64,000 nucleotides of DNA from Conchocele bisecta (lineage: Eukaryota > Mollusca > Bivalvia > Lucinida > Thyasiridae), in contig JAQRGA010000042.1 of assembly GCA_029237695.1 (NCBI GenBank), forward strand, positions 930,001-994,000, written 5' to 3'. The notes beneath the pieces were generated by a model. It saw only the letters and a program-made list of their open reading frames with translations. It was not told the DNA's origin and searched no databases. The translations under genes and the position numbers were made by a program. This document shows positions 46,225 through 55,065 of the stretch, one piece after another (position 1 is the first letter of the stretch; every line of letters starts with the position of its first letter).

Positions 46225-47679
46225 TTAAAAGGTAATCTCTGCTAGCTTCTTAAAATTATCTTTCAGGGCAGGGTAGAGTGATTCATAAATATCCTGCAAT
46301 GAGGAGTAAAGATCATGATTACTCTGATTAGGTTCGTAAATCCGATTCACTTTTACAATATCTTTTGCTGCTTCAGGTATTGAGTCATATAATCCAATAC
46401 CTTTTCCGCCTATAATAGCCAAACCAAGAGTTGCACCATCTATTATCATATTAGTTCGCACCTGAAGTCCTGTGACATCTGCTTTAATCTGATTCCATAA
46501 TGGACTTGCTGCCTGACCTCCGCACACTCTTATTTCCTGCAAATCAACATTATATAATCTAAATAAATTTAAAATATGATTGACTCCAAATGCAGTTCCT
46601 TCCAGTATAGATCTTGCTACATCTTTTCTATCGTGATCGAGAGATAATCCAAAGAAAGTCCCGCGTGCTTTTGGATCCCACCAAGGAGTTCTTTCGCCAG
46701 TTAAATATGGGAGAAAAATTAACTTTCTAGATCCTGCAGGTGATTTTTCTGCATCCATAAAAAAATGATCATAAGATTTCTTTCTACCATAATATAATTC
46801 CTTATACCATTGAAGAGATTTTCCTGTGGTTCCCATTAATCCTCCAATATGAAATAGACCATTTGCAAGAGGATGTGGTGCTTCATAAAATCTCTTATCA
46901 TTGAACTTAGAAGTCCAACATAGATTAACGCCTTGAGATGTACCGCCTCTATCACAAATTAGACCTGGATGCAATGCCCCTGAGCTGATTATTACTTCCA
47001 TGCAGTCTACACCGCCCGTCCCTGCTATGACATGGGTATTTTTAGGAATGCCAGTTAATAAATATGCCTCTGCTGTTGTTTTTCCTAGATGATTTCCCAT
47101 TTTGATTAGTTTTGGGAAAATTTTTTTATCTAATCCTGATGCTTCTATTAGCTTATCATCCCAAATTTTTATTTCTCTAGATACGTATGTTGTTAAAAGT
47201 TCGCCTGTTAATTTAAAATTAATATAATCTAAAGGTTGTATACAATATTTGATTCTATCGAATATTTCAGGTCTGTTATTTTTTAACCATAGTATACGAG
47301 GGACAAACCAAGCGAGATCATTTGATTGCTTATTTAGTTTTAATGAGATATATTCAGCTTCTTTTTTTGCTCTTTGATCCATCCATAAAATAGAGTTGCA
47401 TACAGAATTGAATTTTTTATCAAGTGCCACCAATGAAGGTCCATGACTACCAACTGTTATTCCTCTTATATCAATACTGTCAAGGGTGTTGATCGTTGAG
47501 TTTAAAGTAGTTTTTACAGCCTCCCACCAATCATCTGGATTTGATTCAGCGGTACCGGCTGCCTTATTAAAATAAAGAGGATAATTTAAGATTTTTTCTA
47601 CAAGGAGATTACCTTTAAAATCATATATACCTGTTTTAACTCTTGTTGTTCCCAGTTCTATTCCAATTAGTTGAGGCAT
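46225..47679 (-). CDS. FGGY-family carbohydrate kinase (xylulokinase-like)
   Basis: Sugar kinase of 484 residues. N-terminal phosphate loop LIGIELGTTRVKTGIYD, WMDQRAKKEAEYI near 99, GTGGVDCMEVIISSG near 223, YLTGERTPWWDPKARGTFFGLS near 323, and the C-terminal VCGGQAASPLWNQIKADVTG near 391 (the FGGY signature 2 region). Closest to xylulokinase-like members; the actual sugar cannot be told. No sugar transporter or isomerase gene stands beside it; the thioesterase gene upstream on the same strand is 62 bases away. Confidence 0.85.
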   Translation of the reverse strand: MPQLIGIELGTTRVKTGIYDFKGNLLVEKILNYPLYFNKAAGTAESNPDDWWEAVKTTLNSTINTLDSIDIRGITVGSHGPSLVALDKKFNSVCNSILWMDQRAKKEAEYISLKLNKQSNDLAWFVPRILWLKNNRPEIFDRIKYCIQPLDYINFKLTGELLTTYVSREIKIWDDKLIEASGLDKKIFPKLIKMGNHLGKTTAEAYLLTGIPKNTHVIAGTGGVDCMEVIISSGALHPGLICDRGGTSQGVNLCWTSKFNDKRFYEAPHPLANGLFHIGGLMGTTGKSLQWYKELYYGRKKSYDHFFMDAEKSPAGSRKLIFLPYLTGERTPWWDPKARGTFFGLSLDHDRKDVARSILEGTAFGVNHILNLFRLYNVDLQEIRVCGGQAASPLWNQIKADVTGLQVRTNMIIDGATLGLAIIGGKGIGLYDSIPEAAKDIVKVNRIYEPNQSNHDLYSSLQDIYESLYPALKDNFKKLAEITF

Positions 47680-47741
47680 TTTTTAGTGTGCTATTATTTA
47701 AAATTGTAATTTATTATTAGGTATGAAGATTAACAAAAAAA

Positions 47742-48272
47742 TTATATATTGCAGCAGGCGTCCATAAAAATTTGAAAATTATCTAAACTCTTTTCTGTCA
47801 TTAAATGTAGTTTTTTTGCGACTTTAACTGAAAAAATAGCATAAACACCTGTAGCTTCAGTACAGAGTATGTTTTTATGATTATATAAGTGTGATTTTAA
47901 AATAATTTCCTTTCTAGTTTGATCTGCAGTTATCCAGCTGACTGCAGTTATATCTGTATTCACAATAACTGGATGCTTAAAGTCAATTGACATATTTTTA
48001 GTAAGAACAATATTATTTGTAAAATAAATAGCTGCCCATGCCATTACTTCGTCCAGTATTGTAGATTGGATGCCGCCATGTGCAATTATATCCCAGCCTC
48101 TTTTTTCTTTTTCCAGATTTATTTTAGAAAAAATATACTTTTCATCTGTATAAAATTTCATATGAAGTCCATGTGGATTATTTTCTCCGCAGGCAAAACA
48201 CTCTTTAGACCATAGATGAGTAGGTAAAAGTTTATATCCTTCTATATTATTATGAGCAGTAAAGTTTAACAC
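47742..48272 (-). CDS. PaaI-type hotdog thioesterase
   Basis: A 176-residue hotdog-fold protein. KECFACGENNPHGLHMKFYTDEK near 24-46 is the start seen in this family, and GWDIIAHGGIQSTILDEVMAWAA near 58-80 contains the HGG-x(5)-DE active-site signature. An acyl-CoA or similar thioester is the likely substrate. It lies three bases downstream of corA on the minus strand, so they share a transcript. Confidence 0.82.
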   Translation of the reverse strand: MLNFTAHNNIEGYKLLPTHLWSKECFACGENNPHGLHMKFYTDEKYIFSKINLEKEKRGWDIIAHGGIQSTILDEVMAWAAIYFTNNIVLTKNMSIDFKHPVIVNTDITAVSWITADQTRKEIILKSHLYNHKNILCTEATGVYAIFSVKVAKKLHLMTEKSLDNFQIFMDACCNI

Positions 48273-48275
48273 AAT

Positions 48276-49214
48276 TTAAAACCACTTTCGGTTAAAAAAG
48301 AAAATTACAGCACCAATAGCCAGCATTAAGGATAAAACCATAGTCATAATGAATGCATAAGGTGAATTTTGAAATGGTAATGCTACATTCATACCAAAGA
48401 TACTGGCAACTAGCGTAGGAAGCATAAGAATAATAGTTATTGAAGTCAAAAATTTCATGACAACATTTAAGTTATTTGAAATAACAGATGCAAATGCATC
48501 CATCATACCACTTAAAATATTGCTATAAACATTCGACATTTCAATAGCCTGTTTATACTCAACCACTACATCTTCCAGTAAGTCTTTATCTTCAGAATCA
48601 ATTTTAAATTTTTTAGCTCTAGATAATCTATCAATCATTATTTCATTAGCCTTGAGTGATGTAGTGAAATAAACAAGACTTTTTTCAAGATCAAGAAGTT
48701 TAATAAGTTCTTTATTCTTCATAGATTTATGAAGTTCTTTTTCCAGATTATTGGTCATGTTGCTAATTTGCCTTAAGAATTTTAGATATAGAATAGCTGT
48801 TCTGAGAAATATCAAAAAAATAAATTTTTCTTTGTTCTTTAGTGATAGTTTTTTGATCCTTTTATCAAGGAATGTCGTTACTACTTCTGTTTCTGTTGAG
48901 CAGATTGTAACTATATGATTAGGAGAATATACAATTCCCAAAGGCATTGTATTAAATGGTATTTCAGGGTGGTTTTTATCAAAATAAGGTATTCGTAAAA
49001 TTATTAGAATATGATCATCCTCAATTTCAATCCTAGGCCGTTCATCTACATCTAAAGGATCGGTTAAAAATTCTTCAGGGAGATCTAGGGCTTTACTTAT
49101 TTCATTGAGTTCTACATAATTAGGGTTGATAGCATTAATCCAGCAGTCTTCTTCTATTTCATCTATCTCATGTAGACCCTCATCTGTTTTTTTAAAAATA
49201 CTAATCATAAACAA
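48276..49214 (-). CDS. corA: CorA-family divalent metal transporter
   Basis: Pentameric Mg2+/Co2+ channel protein, 312 residues. A large cytoplasmic N-terminal domain (about 1-250) starts FKKTDEGLHEIDEIEEDCWINA. Two C-terminal membrane helices (about 253-273 and 287-306) enclose the selectivity signature GMNVALPF, equivalent to GMN. The long stalk helix near 195-245 is rich in charged residues. First gene of corA-thioesterase on the minus strand. Confidence 0.93.
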   Translation of the reverse strand: MFMISIFKKTDEGLHEIDEIEEDCWINAINPNYVELNEISKALDLPEEFLTDPLDVDERPRIEIEDDHILIILRIPYFDKNHPEIPFNTMPLGIVYSPNHIVTICSTETEVVTTFLDKRIKKLSLKNKEKFIFLIFLRTAILYLKFLRQISNMTNNLEKELHKSMKNKELIKLLDLEKSLVYFTTSLKANEIMIDRLSRAKKFKIDSEDKDLLEDVVVEYKQAIEMSNVYSNILSGMMDAFASVISNNLNVVMKFLTSITIILMLPTLVASIFGMNVALPFQNSPYAFIMTMVLSLMLAIGAVIFFFNRKWF

Positions 49215-49371
49215 TACCTATATAAAAAAAGAGTAATAATTACAATAATTTGTAATGATTACTACTGTTGTGTAAGCTGAATTTTTAATTCAATTATAGC
49301 TTTTAAAATTAATCAAATCAAATGATACGAATTACTAATAAAGAATGGAAACATATATTTTCAATACCAAC

Positions 49372-49879
49372 TTATACTCTTGATAGACTTTTTATAATTT
49401 CTTTATGCTGTGGATACTCTTTTATTAATTTATTTTCATCAATGGCAATGCCAATCATAAAATTTAAAGCGAGGCTAAACTGTACATCCTGCAAGGCAAT
49501 ATGAATTTTCTGAATTTAGTGTAAATGCATATAACTCGCCTCTCTTAACGACTATTTGATCTGTTTCACCACTGTCAAAATTAGAGCTAAGTTTTTTCTT
49601 CTCATATTTACCTTTTTTATTAAAAAAATAAATACTCAAACTTCTACCTTCATAAAAGTGCCAAATTTCTTCCTGATTTAATTTATGAAAAGCAGAAAAT
49701 CCTTTGCCGCTAGGTAAATAGTAGATTGAAGTGGAATAACTTCTGCTACCTCTAAATCTTTTAGGCAGCGAAGAGTGTTTTATTATCTTATCTCATTTAT
49801 ATACTTCTTTAAAATAATCACCTTCAGATGGAAGAGGGTTTAAATTTAATTTTTTTATCCGATATTTTACATCTTTCAT
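49372..49879 (-). pseudogene. DUF985 cupin, broken by two stops and a frameshift
   Basis: On the minus strand from ATG 49879 the frame reads MKDVKYRIKKLNLNPLPSEG, GDYFKEVYK, TGA, then DKIIKHSSLPKRFRGSRSYS, SGKGFSAFHKLNQEEIWHFY, GSLSIYFF-like and SNFDSGETDQIVV, CLAGCTV, TAG, FKFYDW. After a frame change it continues AIDENKLIKEYPQHKEII to the end at TAA 49372. This is the complete DUF985 cupin (PF06172) in order, about 167 codons, including the FHKL...EIWHFYEG metal/cupin region. Lesions are two nonsense codons and one indel, so decay looks recent. Confidence 0.82.
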
Positions 49880-50148
49880 ATCTTGAATTTTAATGACTAA
49901 TAAATTAAGTATTAAAATAGTCAAATAGTAATTACTTACAAATAGATTGAAATACTAGATTAATTTACATGGTATTTTTAATTGGATAAATAAAAACTGT
50001 ATGACTGTTACGACTATTTTAGGTGCAATATGTATATATATAATTTTTAATAGAAAAACTTTACCTGAATATGAGGTTAAAATGGGATAAATTTGAGCCT
50101 TCTCATGGAAAAGATATTCTTTTCTTATTTGAGCATAGGAAATAAAAA
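49880..50148. other. Gap without recognisable gene
   Basis: Only a 26-codon frame (MTVTTILGAICIYIIFNRKT and so on, near 50000-50090) is open. It is not recognised and has no ribosome binding site. Confidence 0.35.
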
Positions 50149-50174
50149 AAAGAGCTTATAAAAATAAGCTCTTT
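50149..50174 (-). terminator. Terminator of the NfeD-SPFH operon
   Basis: Perfect 11-base arms AAAGAGCTTAT and ATAAGCTCTTT with an AAAA loop, 22 bases beyond the SPFH stop on the minus strand, followed on that strand by a run of T. A run of A on the plus side mirrors it. Confidence 0.8.
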
Positions 50175-50196
50175 AAATAATTATCTTAACTGTATA

Positions 50197-51126
50197 TTAT
50201 TCAGTTGGTGAGTCCGTATTTTTAACTACGCTTGTTACAGTCTTTACCATACCTGCTATATCTGCTAAATCAGTTGGTATTATCATTGTATTACCTGTTT
50301 TAGCAAGGTTTCCAAACTGGGTGATATACTGTTCAGCCACCCTTAAGTTAAGAGCATTCATTCCGCCTTTTTCATTAATTGCCAGTGCTACTATTTTGAT
50401 TCCTAAAGATGTAGCATCAGCAATTTTCTGAATTTGCACTGCATTACCTTCTGCAACATTTATAGTTCTTCTCATTTCACCTTCTGAACGTGCTATTGCT
50501 GCCTGTTTTTCACCTTCAGCTCTATTTATAGTAGCAGTTTTCTGACCTTCAGATTCTGCAATGATGGCTCTCTTTTCACGTTCGGCACGCATCTGTTTTT
50601 CCATAGCATCTTTGATACTTTGAGGAGGTGTAATATTCTTTACTTCATATCTGGCTACTTTTACGCCCCACGGATCTGATGCTTTATCTACAGCAGCTAC
50701 GATAGATGTGTTAATAACGTCTCTTTCTTCAAACGTTTTATCAAGTGTTAATTTACCCATAACACTACGCATAGTTGTCTGTGCAAGCTGGATAGATGCG
50801 AAGCCATAGTTTCCAATTCCATAAGAAGCTTTTGATGGATCTATAACCTGCATATATAGAATCCCGTCAACTTCTACAGATATATTATCTTTAGTGATAC
50901 ATGCCTGAGGCGGAACATCTACAGCCTGTTCTTTTAAAGTATGCATATATGCAACTTTATCTATAAAAGGGATTAGAAGATGTAGTCCGGCTTCGAGTGT
51001 ATCTTTATATTTTCCCAGTCGTTCAACAATGAAAGCCTGCTTTTGAGGAACAATTTTTATACTTCTTATAATAATAAGCAGTATAAAGATGATTAGTATA
51101 ATTAGAATTATGGTTGCTGGTGACAT
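50197..51126 (-). CDS. SPFH/band 7 membrane scaffold (paraslipin/QmcA-like)
   Basis: A 309-residue stomatin-type protein. One N-terminal membrane helix (about 3-22, IILIILIIFILLIII), then the band 7 domain (RLGKYKDTLEAGLHLLIPFIDKVAYMHTLKEQAVDVPPQACITKDN region, about 36-85), then a helical EKRAIIAESEGQKTATINRAEGEK-type heptad stretch (about 190-235). It forms large ring oligomers in the inner membrane that modulate membrane proteases. An nfeD gene lies 12 bases upstream, the classic pair. Confidence 0.92.
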   Translation of the reverse strand: MSPATIILIILIIFILLIIIRSIKIVPQKQAFIVERLGKYKDTLEAGLHLLIPFIDKVAYMHTLKEQAVDVPPQACITKDNISVEVDGILYMQVIDPSKASYGIGNYGFASIQLAQTTMRSVMGKLTLDKTFEERDVINTSIVAAVDKASDPWGVKVARYEVKNITPPQSIKDAMEKQMRAEREKRAIIAESEGQKTATINRAEGEKQAAIARSEGEMRRTINVAEGNAVQIQKIADATSLGIKIVALAINEKGGMNALNLRVAEQYITQFGNLAKTGNTMIIPTDLADIAGMVKTVTSVVKNTDSPTE

Positions 51127-51138
51127 ATTGTATCTCCT

Positions 51139-51603
51139 TTATTTTTTTCTGGTTTTTACTTTAAATGTTAAGTTATTCTGTTTTATAATTACTATGATAT
51201 CTTCTTTTTCTAAATATTCATCGGAAACAGCTTTCCACTCTGTACCGTGAAATTCTATTTTTCCACTGGAATTAGGAGTAATTTTTTTGATTACTACTGC
51301 AGTTTCTCCAATGTAGGAATCAATATTTTTCGGCATTTCAGATTTATTATTTTTCATTCCCTGAAATATGCTTTTAAACCATCTTCTGAGAACAAATAGG
51401 CATACTATTGATGATATAAGAAATATAAGTAGTTGAGAATTTAACGGTATATTAAAAATTAGGCATAAGATGGATACAATAAATGCACCTATACCAAAGA
51501 AAAATATCACGAATCCAGGAAGGATAAACTCAGCAATTAATAAAATAATACCAACTAAACACCATATAATTTCAGGATGCATTAAACTTTTAAATTCTAT
51601 CAT
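51139..51603 (-). CDS. NfeD-like membrane protein
   Basis: A 154-residue short-form NfeD. Three membrane helices (about 12-30, 32-50 and 57-75) precede a C-terminal OB-fold of about 65 residues (IGETAVVIKKITPNSSGKIEFHGTEWKAVS). It lacks the serine protease domain of long NfeD. Its partner is the SPFH protein just downstream, with which it is presumably cotranscribed and associated in the membrane. Confidence 0.9.
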   Translation of the reverse strand: MIEFKSLMHPEIIWCLVGIILLIAEFILPGFVIFFFGIGAFIVSILCLIFNIPLNSQLLIFLISSIVCLFVLRRWFKSIFQGMKNNKSEMPKNIDSYIGETAVVIKKITPNSSGKIEFHGTEWKAVSDEYLEKEDIIVIIKQNNLTFKVKTRKK

Positions 51604-51737
51604 AGTCTTTAATGTCCTATCTGTTTATTTAATAAAATTAATTTTAAAGAATTATAGAATATTATGTATGCCATCTCTATATAAGTTTAACATATATTAA
51701 CATAGAATTGAAGTTTTGGAATTTTTATTTTGATAAT

Positions 51738-53702
51738 TTAAAATAAAATTCTAGTATCATCTTTTCTTATTGTTGTTTTTTCTCTATCAAAAATAGCTAG
51801 TAATAAAAGGCATATTTTACGATTTCCATTCACTAAATCCCTGAATACAGCAACTGTAATTCCTTCACTATGGCTGTTTAGATGATTAATTAAATCCTCT
51901 CTAGATCTGTCAACTACTTCAGCATTAATATATGTATCCTCAATTCTATACAATTTTTTAGAACTGCATAAATATGCTAAAATCTGTTTTAATTTAGCGG
52001 TAGATATTTTTTTATTATTACATTCTTCCTCTATTTGATACATTATCGGAGCAGTCATTTTTGAAGACTTAAAAAGCGACTCAATAAATTCTATGTTTGT
52101 TTTTAGATTTTTGTTTATATCTACTTTATGACCTTCCAATACCCAGGTACCGTCAATATATTTTATCTTATTATCTGTTTCATGCAGATTTAGAAGATAT
52201 GTCAGATAATTTTTTCCGGCACTATAATTATTTAGACTTAGTCGATTTAGTAATTCTTCAAATGTAATACCATTCTTCTTCAATAAATTTAATCTATGAT
52301 ATTTCTTAATCAGACTAATTATCTCCTTGAACTTAGAATTGAAAAATTTGTTTTCTGACAGAATAATATTTTTTTCATTAATGTTTACTATTTTAATACC
52401 TGATAGCTTAGTGGAGTTTAAATAATCTTTTAACTCATAAAATGATAGATTTATATTTCTTATTATTTCATCGCTGCCAATTAGATTTAAATTTTTCTTT
52501 ACTTCATTTATAATGAGAGATTTTAGTCCTGAATTGACAATACTCTCCAGAGATGTTTTTAACTTATCTGTTCTTTTTCTATGATTTAGCGGATTATTAT
52601 CTAAAACTATTCCACCGCCCAGCGTTTTATTGCCTGAAGTACTCCTTAAAATAAATCTGTCGCCAAATCGTAGTACACATGATAGTTTAAGGTATATTTG
52701 GCATAAATATGTATTAGAATCTAATTTGAATAAAAGATGTATTTTGGATAGAGTCTCATGACTTCCTGTTAGGAAAATAGCATGCAGGCGGTTTGTTTCA
52801 GCTTTATATTTTGAACTTAAATTATCAAAGAAACTTATTTTAGCATCAACTGTAATTGAATCCTGTAATTTTGTATTGGAAACAAGTTTACCTTTATATG
52901 TATCAATTTTCTGATTTACTTTAATATTTAACGCTGCTCTTGAGCCGTAATTAGCAATTTTCACACTAGTTCCATACAACTGTATTTCTTTAACTTTAAT
53001 ATCGTTTTTATCGCAGCAGGGCAGTATATATAGTTTATCATTTTCTGAGATTTCTCCGTTTAGTATGGAACCTGTGATTATAGTCCCTTTGCCGGGTAGA
53101 GAAAAAGATCTATCTATATACATTCTTGAAGGAGAAAAATTAGTATTTGGTATACTTAAAACATCTTTACTTTTTATTTCTTCTGTTTCTTTAGGTAAAT
53201 TAAATATTGCTGTTTTTAATGCATCCACTCCTTCACCGGTTAAAGATGAGACTTTAATTACAGATGAATTATTCAGGAACGTTTTACTCATATATTCCTG
53301 CACTTCTTCTTCGGCAATTTCTAGAAGCAGTGGATCAACTATATCGATTTTACTTAATACGACTATTCCTTTTTTTATGCCCAGAAGTTCTAATATTTTT
53401 AAATGCTCTACTGTCTGCGGCATAATTCCACTATCTGCAGCTATTATCATAAGGACAAAATCAATACCAGCTGCACCTGAAACCATAGTGTCTATAAAAT
53501 TTTTATGACCTGGAACATCGACTATACCAATGTTATATCCATCAGGATGTTTGATATGTGCAAAACCAAGATTTATCGTTATCCCACGATCTTTCTCCTG
53601 TTTGTGAGTATCGCAGTCAACATCGGTTAAAGCTTTAATCAGAGCAGTTTTTCCATGGTCAACATGTCCTGCTGTACCTATTATAAATTGTTTTAACATC
53701 AA
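51738..53702 (-). CDS. selB: Selenocysteine-specific elongation factor SelB
   Basis: Delivers selenocysteyl-tRNA to UGA codons that have a SECIS hairpin. The 654 residues contain an EF-Tu-like GTPase (GTAGHVDHGKTALIKAL, DRGITINLGFAH, DVPGHKNFID, SKIDIVD), domains II-III (about 185-360, with SFSLPGKGTIITGSI near 205 and RFGDRFILRS near 347), and C-terminal winged helices (about 380-650) that bind the SECIS. Its presence implies that this genome encodes selenoproteins; selA, selD and the tRNA gene are not in the window, and no selenoprotein is obvious here. Confidence 0.94.
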   Translation of the reverse strand: MMLKQFIIGTAGHVDHGKTALIKALTDVDCDTHKQEKDRGITINLGFAHIKHPDGYNIGIVDVPGHKNFIDTMVSGAAGIDFVLMIIAADSGIMPQTVEHLKILELLGIKKGIVVLSKIDIVDPLLLEIAEEEVQEYMSKTFLNNSSVIKVSSLTGEGVDALKTAIFNLPKETEEIKSKDVLSIPNTNFSPSRMYIDRSFSLPGKGTIITGSILNGEISENDKLYILPCCDKNDIKVKEIQLYGTSVKIANYGSRAALNIKVNQKIDTYKGKLVSNTKLQDSITVDAKISFFDNLSSKYKAETNRLHAIFLTGSHETLSKIHLLFKLDSNTYLCQIYLKLSCVLRFGDRFILRSTSGNKTLGGGIVLDNNPLNHRKRTDKLKTSLESIVNSGLKSLIINEVKKNLNLIGSDEIIRNINLSFYELKDYLNSTKLSGIKIVNINEKNIILSENKFFNSKFKEIISLIKKYHRLNLLKKNGITFEELLNRLSLNNYSAGKNYLTYLLNLHETDNKIKYIDGTWVLEGHKVDINKNLKTNIEFIESLFKSSKMTAPIMYQIEEECNNKKISTAKLKQILAYLCSSKKLYRIEDTYINAEVVDRSREDLINHLNSHSEGITVAVFRDLVNGNRKICLLLLAIFDREKTTIRKDDTRILF

Positions 53703-54159
53703 GTTTATACCTTAAAATCTACTTGTTTTAAATTATAAATTATAGACTCATTATTCATATTATCTTCTCATCAATTATTTACTATAAATAATAAAAAAGC
53801 AAAATCTTCATTATATATATGGTGATTTTCTACATAAGCTTAACTATTATATTTTTATGGCTATATTCTATATAAGAGTTGATTATCTTTCTGTCGAGGT
53901 CGCAATATAGCTATAACTTGTTCATACTTAAATTTAACAATACCTGCAAATTTGTCAATAATTGTTTACAGACTGCAATAATTCCATCTAATTTTAACAG
54001 TCTTAATCAAGGTTAGTTTATGCAATATATCATTAAGTTGAACTTTAAGCTTACATTAATACCTAAATATTCTTAGATAATTTTTGATCATTATAATATA
54101 GTGTCAACTTCATTGTGAAAAATAGCTTAGTTTATTTTGATTATTCATATTTTTGACTG
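53703..54159. other. Gap without recognisable gene
   Basis: About 450 bases of A+T-rich sequence upstream of selB and of the sigma-54 unit. Minus-strand pieces such as IIDKFAGIVKFKYEQVIAIL (about 53890-53970) suggest a decayed gene that I cannot name. No intact ORF. Confidence 0.4.
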
Positions 54160-54183
54160 TTTTTATACAAAACTGTATAAAAA
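54160..54183. promoter_or_regulatory. Candidate upstream activator site (dyad) for the NtrC-type regulator
   Basis: Perfect inverted repeat with arms TTTTTATACA and TGTATAAAAA around AAAC, centred about 175 bases before the expected start of transcription from the sigma-54 promoter. This is within the range for enhancer sites of NtrC-family activators. The regulator is encoded in the same unit, so autoactivation is likely. Inference from position and symmetry. Confidence 0.55.
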
Positions 54184-54320
54184 TTGCACAATATTGATGA
54201 TAGTGAAAATATTACCCTACCAGTAAAACTTAATATTTATATTCAATAATGTTTAGTATATTATTTTTTTGTATTTAAATACTGAGATTTATTATTATTT
54301 TTTTTAGCTGATATAACTTT

Positions 54321-54337
54321 TTGGCACAATCTTTGCT
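54321..54337 (+). promoter_or_regulatory. Sigma-54 promoter
   Basis: TTGGCACAATCTTTGCT matches the -24/-12 consensus TGGCAC-N5-TTGC[AT] exactly, with GG at 54323-54324 and GC at 54335-54336 (ten bases between). Transcription would start near 54348, 39 bases before the exported-protein gene. The downstream regulator carries the sigma-54 contact loop GAFTGA. Confidence 0.88.
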
Positions 54338-54386
54338 AGATAACTATAGGCAGTCACTTTATTAATTTAAAAAAGAGGATTGAAAA

Positions 54387-54947
54387 ATGAATTTAAGAAA
54401 GAATGTCAGGACATTAGTTTTCAGTGGATTGGTTATCAGCATACTTTTATCAGGAGCTGGTATTTATGCCAATGGTCATCAAAATAAAAAAGAGTATAAA
54501 AATAGAAGAGGTGTATATATAGCTGTACCTAAAAAAATGTTAGACATGATGAAAGGCGAAAAAAAAGTATATGAAAATATGCCTAAAGAATTTTATCTTT
54601 ATACAGAAGATGGAGAACTACAAAAGCTAACTTCAAAGAATCCACCGTGGTATACAGCAAACCTGAAAGTGAAATCACAAAATACAAAAAAAATCATATT
54701 GGTTCCTAAATCTGAATTTAAAAGCTTTATGAAAGAGTTTAAGAGGGATAGACTGGGTAAGGAACAACGTAAAGAATGTAAGCAGAAATTACTAGACGAA
54801 GTAAAGGCTTTAAATTTAACAGAGTTAGGTTATCCTGCTCCTGAAAAAATTATTTTTTCAAGATACAAAGGTAAAAAAAGTAATAGATGTGGTAAAATGA
54901 ATGAAAACCAAGAAAAATCTCAGAGAAATCATTATAAATATCAATAA
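54387..54947 (+). CDS. Exported basic protein of a sigma-54 two-component unit, unknown
   Basis: A 186-residue protein not recognised by family. It has a signal peptide (about 1-29, TLVFSGLVISILLSGAGIYANG) followed by a lysine-rich, mostly helical mature part with a MLDMMKGEKKVYENMPKEF segment, PPWYTANLKV near 89, and two late cysteines. AGAGGA precedes the ATG. It is first in the operon before a sensor kinase and an NtrC-type regulator. This layout recalls zraP-zraSR, where a periplasmic chaperone-like protein is regulated by its own two-component system, but sequence likeness to ZraP/Spy is not evident. Confidence 0.65.
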   Translation: MNLRKNVRTLVFSGLVISILLSGAGIYANGHQNKKEYKNRRGVYIAVPKKMLDMMKGEKKVYENMPKEFYLYTEDGELQKLTSKNPPWYTANLKVKSQNTKKIILVPKSEFKSFMKEFKRDRLGKEQRKECKQKLLDEVKALNLTELGYPAPEKIIFSRYKGKKSNRCGKMNENQEKSQRNHYKYQ

Positions 54948-54964
54948 TTCAGTTTAAAAGCTGC

Positions 54965-54986
54965 AGGTTTTTAATTTAAAAAACCT
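54965..54986 (+). terminator. Possible attenuating hairpin after the exported-protein gene
   Basis: Arms AGGTTTTT and AAAAACCT around a six-base A/T loop, without a strong T-run after it. It could lower expression of the kinase and regulator relative to the first gene. Confidence 0.35.
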
Positions 54987-55065
54987 TTAACTAAACCATA
55001 CCTGTTTATGTTATTTAATAGGTAGGTATTTATTTTTAGATAAATTATAATGATATTAATTATTA

